A stretch of DNA of 6,414 nucleotides from Saprospiraceae bacterium (GTDB taxonomy: Bacteria > Bacteroidota > Bacteroidia > Chitinophagales > Saprospiraceae): positions 1 to 6,414 of the forward strand of contig JADZFI010000069.1 in the NCBI GenBank assembly GCA_020850025.1. The letters are read 5' to 3'. Position numbers and translations under genes: made by a program. Within the stretch, counting starts at the first letter, position 1. Each line of letters starts with the position of its first letter. Of the stretch, positions 4,350-6,414 are shown piece after piece. The notes below the pieces were generated by a model. It did no database searches. It saw only the letters and a list, made by a program, of their open reading frames with translations, and was not told the origin of the DNA.

Positions 4350-6414
4350 ATGGAATCTCTGGTTTATTTACTTCCGATTTTCGGTGTCGTGGGCTTGGTG
4401 TACATGTTCTTCCTGCAGAAGTGGGTATCCAAACAAGACGCCGGCGACGATAAGATGCAAGTTATTGCCAAGCACATTTCAGAAGGTGCCATGGCATTCC
4501 TGAAAGCCGAATACCGCATTCTCGGCATTTATGTGGTAGTGGCAGGCATTCTCCTCGGATGGCTCAGCACACAGGCCGACACCAGCCACCCGCTGATTGT
4601 GGTAGCCTTTGTTATCGGCGCTTTCTTTTCTGCTCTGGCCGGCAATCTCGGTATGCGCATGGCCACCAAAGCCAATGTGCGCACTACGCAGGCTGCACGT
4701 ACCAGCTTGCCAAACGCGCTGAAAGTATCTTTCAACGGCGGTTCCGTAATGGGCCTTGGTGTTGCCGGTCTGGCGGTACTGGGTCTGAGCGCACTGTTCG
4801 TGGTATTCTTCCAATACTTTATGGGCGGATCCTACGCCAGCGGCGGTTACACCGTTATGAGCCGCGTACTGGAAGTGCTTGCAGGTTTCTCCCTGGGCGC
4901 TGAATCCATCGCTCTCTTCGCTCGCGTAGGCGGCGGTATCTACACCAAAGCGGCCGACGTAGGCGCCGACCTCGTGGGTAAAGTGGAAGCCGGTATTCCG
5001 GAAGACGACCCGCGCAACCCGGCCACTATTGCCGATAACGTAGGCGATAACGTGGGCGACGTAGCCGGTATGGGCGCCGACCTGTTCGGTTCTTACGTGG
5101 CTACCGTTCTGGCGGCCATGGTACTGGGTAACTCTGTCATCCGCGATTCCGGCGGCATCAGCGACAACTTTGGCGGCATGGGCCCAATCCTGCTTCCGGT
5201 AATGATTGCCGGCCTGGGTATCCTGTTCTCCATCGTGGGCATGTGGCTGGTTAAAATTAAAGAAGGCGACGAAGCAGATGCTGCTGTGGTACAGCGCGCT
5301 TTGAACACCGGCAACTGGGCGAGCATCATCCTCACTGCAGCCGTATGCTACCCGGTGATCAAGTGGATGCTTCCTGAAACCATGACCATGCGTTTCTTCG
5401 GTCAGGGCTCTCAGGAAATCACCAGCACCAACGTGTTCAACGCCACCATGGTGGGTCTGATCGTAGGCGCCCTGATCTCCGCTATCACAGAATACTACAC
5501 AGGTCTGGGCAAAAAACCCATCCTGGATATCGTTAGACAATCGGCCACCGGCCACGCCACCAACGTAATTGCCGGTCTGGCTACCGGTATGATGTCTACC
5601 TGGATGCCGATCGTGATGTTCTCCGGCGCTATCTGGGGTGCATACGAACTGGCAGGTTTCTACGGTGTGGCCATTGCCGCTTCAGCCATGATGGCCACCA
5701 CGGCCATGCAGCTGGCCATCGACGCGTTCGGTCCTATTGCCGACAACGCCGGTGGTATTGCTGAAATGAGCGAATTGCCGAAAGAAGTGCGCAACCGCAC
5801 CGACGTGCTCGACTCTGTGGGCAACACTACCGCGGCCATCGGTAAAGGTTTCGCCATAGCTTCTGCAGCATTGACTGCACTGGCGCTCTTCGCTGCCTAT
5901 GTGGATTTCACGGGCATCGAGGGTATCAACATCTTTAAAGCAAAAGTTTTGGCTGCCCTGTTCCTGGGCGGTATGATCCCGGTAGTGTTCAGCGCCTTTG
6001 CCATGCAGAGCGTGGGTAAAGCTGCCATGGACATGGTACAGGAAGTTCGTCGTCAGTTCCGCGAAATTCCGGGGCTGCTGGAAGGCACCGGCAAAGCCGA
6101 ATACGGCAAGTGTGTGGAAATTTCCACCAAAGCAGCTCTGCGCGAAATGATGGCTCCGGGCCTCATCACCATCATCACCCCGATCCTGGTGGGCTTCATC
6201 ATGGGCCCTGAGGCACTTGGCGGCTACATGGCCGGTGTAACAGTAAGCGGTGTAATGTGGGCTATCTTCCAATCCAACGCCGGTGGCGCCTGGGACAATG
6301 CGAAGAAATCCTTCGAAAAAGGCGTGGAAATCAACGGCCAGATGTACTACAAAGGCTCTGAGCCCCACAAAGCAGCCGTAACCGGCGACACCGTGGGCGA
6401 CCCTTTCAAAGACA
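4350..6414 (+). CDS. hppA: Membrane-integral K+-dependent pyrophosphatase ion pump (3' end outside window)
   Basis: The frame is open from ATG 4350 to the window edge: 688 complete codons with no stop. It hydrolyses pyrophosphate at the cytosolic face and pumps H+ and/or Na+ out. Hallmarks are FARVGGGIYTKAADVGAD, with Arg192, Lys200, Asp203 and Asp207, then PEDDPRNPA and DNVGDNVGD, and gate Asp244 in GMGADLFGSY. A second substrate-binding block, DAFGPIADNAGGIAEM, starts near 5721. Ala495 in GNTTAAIGKG stands where K+-independent enzymes carry Lys, so K+ dependence is predicted. The TM6 gate glutamate is missing (Gly247 and Ala251 at the two known positions), while Glu185 is present in TM5, resembling the Flavobacterium-type H+-pumping group. 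The visible end GDTVGDPFKD is the conserved start of the final catalytic block, so only some tens of residues are missing. It is monocistronic as far as seen. Confidence 0.97.
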   Translation, partial: MESLVYLLPIFGVVGLVYMFFLQKWVSKQDAGDDKMQVIAKHISEGAMAFLKAEYRILGIYVVVAGILLGWLSTQADTSHPLIVVAFVIGAFFSALAGNLGMRMATKANVRTTQAARTSLPNALKVSFNGGSVMGLGVAGLAVLGLSALFVVFFQYFMGGSYASGGYTVMSRVLEVLAGFSLGAESIALFARVGGGIYTKAADVGADLVGKVEAGIPEDDPRNPATIADNVGDNVGDVAGMGADLFGSYVATVLAAMVLGNSVIRDSGGISDNFGGMGPILLPVMIAGLGILFSIVGMWLVKIKEGDEADAAVVQRALNTGNWASIILTAAVCYPVIKWMLPETMTMRFFGQGSQEITSTNVFNATMVGLIVGALISAITEYYTGLGKKPILDIVRQSATGHATNVIAGLATGMMSTWMPIVMFSGAIWGAYELAGFYGVAIAASAMMATTAMQLAIDAFGPIADNAGGIAEMSELPKEVRNRTDVLDSVGNTTAAIGKGFAIASAALTALALFAAYVDFTGIEGINIFKAKVLAALFLGGMIPVVFSAFAMQSVGKAAMDMVQEVRRQFREIPGLLEGTGKAEYGKCVEISTKAALREMMAPGLITIITPILVGFIMGPEALGGYMAGVTVSGVMWAIFQSNAGGAWDNAKKSFEKGVEINGQMYYKGSEPHKAAVTGDTVGDPFKD

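Noticed and set aside
4479..5555. Long 358-codon minus-strand open frame opposite hppA
   Set aside because: It lies antisense to a clearly conserved pyrophosphatase. Its His/Gly/Gln-rich translation looks like a shadow of the real frame.

Overview
The window looks like chromosomal DNA of a Bacteroidota bacterium. The clearest sign is the promoter style: a TAnnTTTG -7 box, typical of this phylum, lies shortly upstream of four of the five start codons, and no Shine-Dalgarno sequence is evident. Protein character agrees, in particular a Flavobacterium-like membrane pyrophosphatase and a HemW. The low-complexity, palindromic intergenic repeats suggest a moderately GC-rich lineage such as Saprospiria or Chitinophagia, but this finer placement is inference.

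Layout. Positions 71-664 (minus) encode a TetR-type repressor. It is flanked by two near-identical copies of a 14-bp palindromic operator: one over its own promoter, one just past its stop codon, facing an unseen leftward gene beyond the left edge. Positions 665-907 form a divergent intergenic region with a hairpin repeat and the nearly leaderless hemW promoter. Positions 908-2047 (plus) encode HemW, a radical-SAM family heme chaperone. Positions 2048-2287 separate two convergent genes and are filled with repeats: a copy of a repeat that also sits inverted in front of hemW, a possible terminator, an imperfect inverted repeat and a degenerate 8-bp tandem repeat. Positions 2288-3487 (minus) encode a GT4-like glycosyltransferase. 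Thirteen bases upstream of it, and probably in the same operon, 3501-4172 (minus) encodes a membrane-anchored protein of unknown function. Positions 4173-4349 are a divergent promoter region. From 4350 to the right edge (plus) runs hppA, a membrane-integral ion-pumping pyrophosphatase, cut by the window end close to its C-terminus.

The genes do not form one pathway. The only local circuit the sequence supports is the TetR repressor with its paired operators. No mobile element, CRISPR array, RNA gene or defence cassette was seen, and there is no convincing case for an undescribed multi-gene system. The most informative details are the duplicated operator, the repeats that reach into the 3' ends of two convergent genes, and the relocated gate glutamate in the pyrophosphatase.
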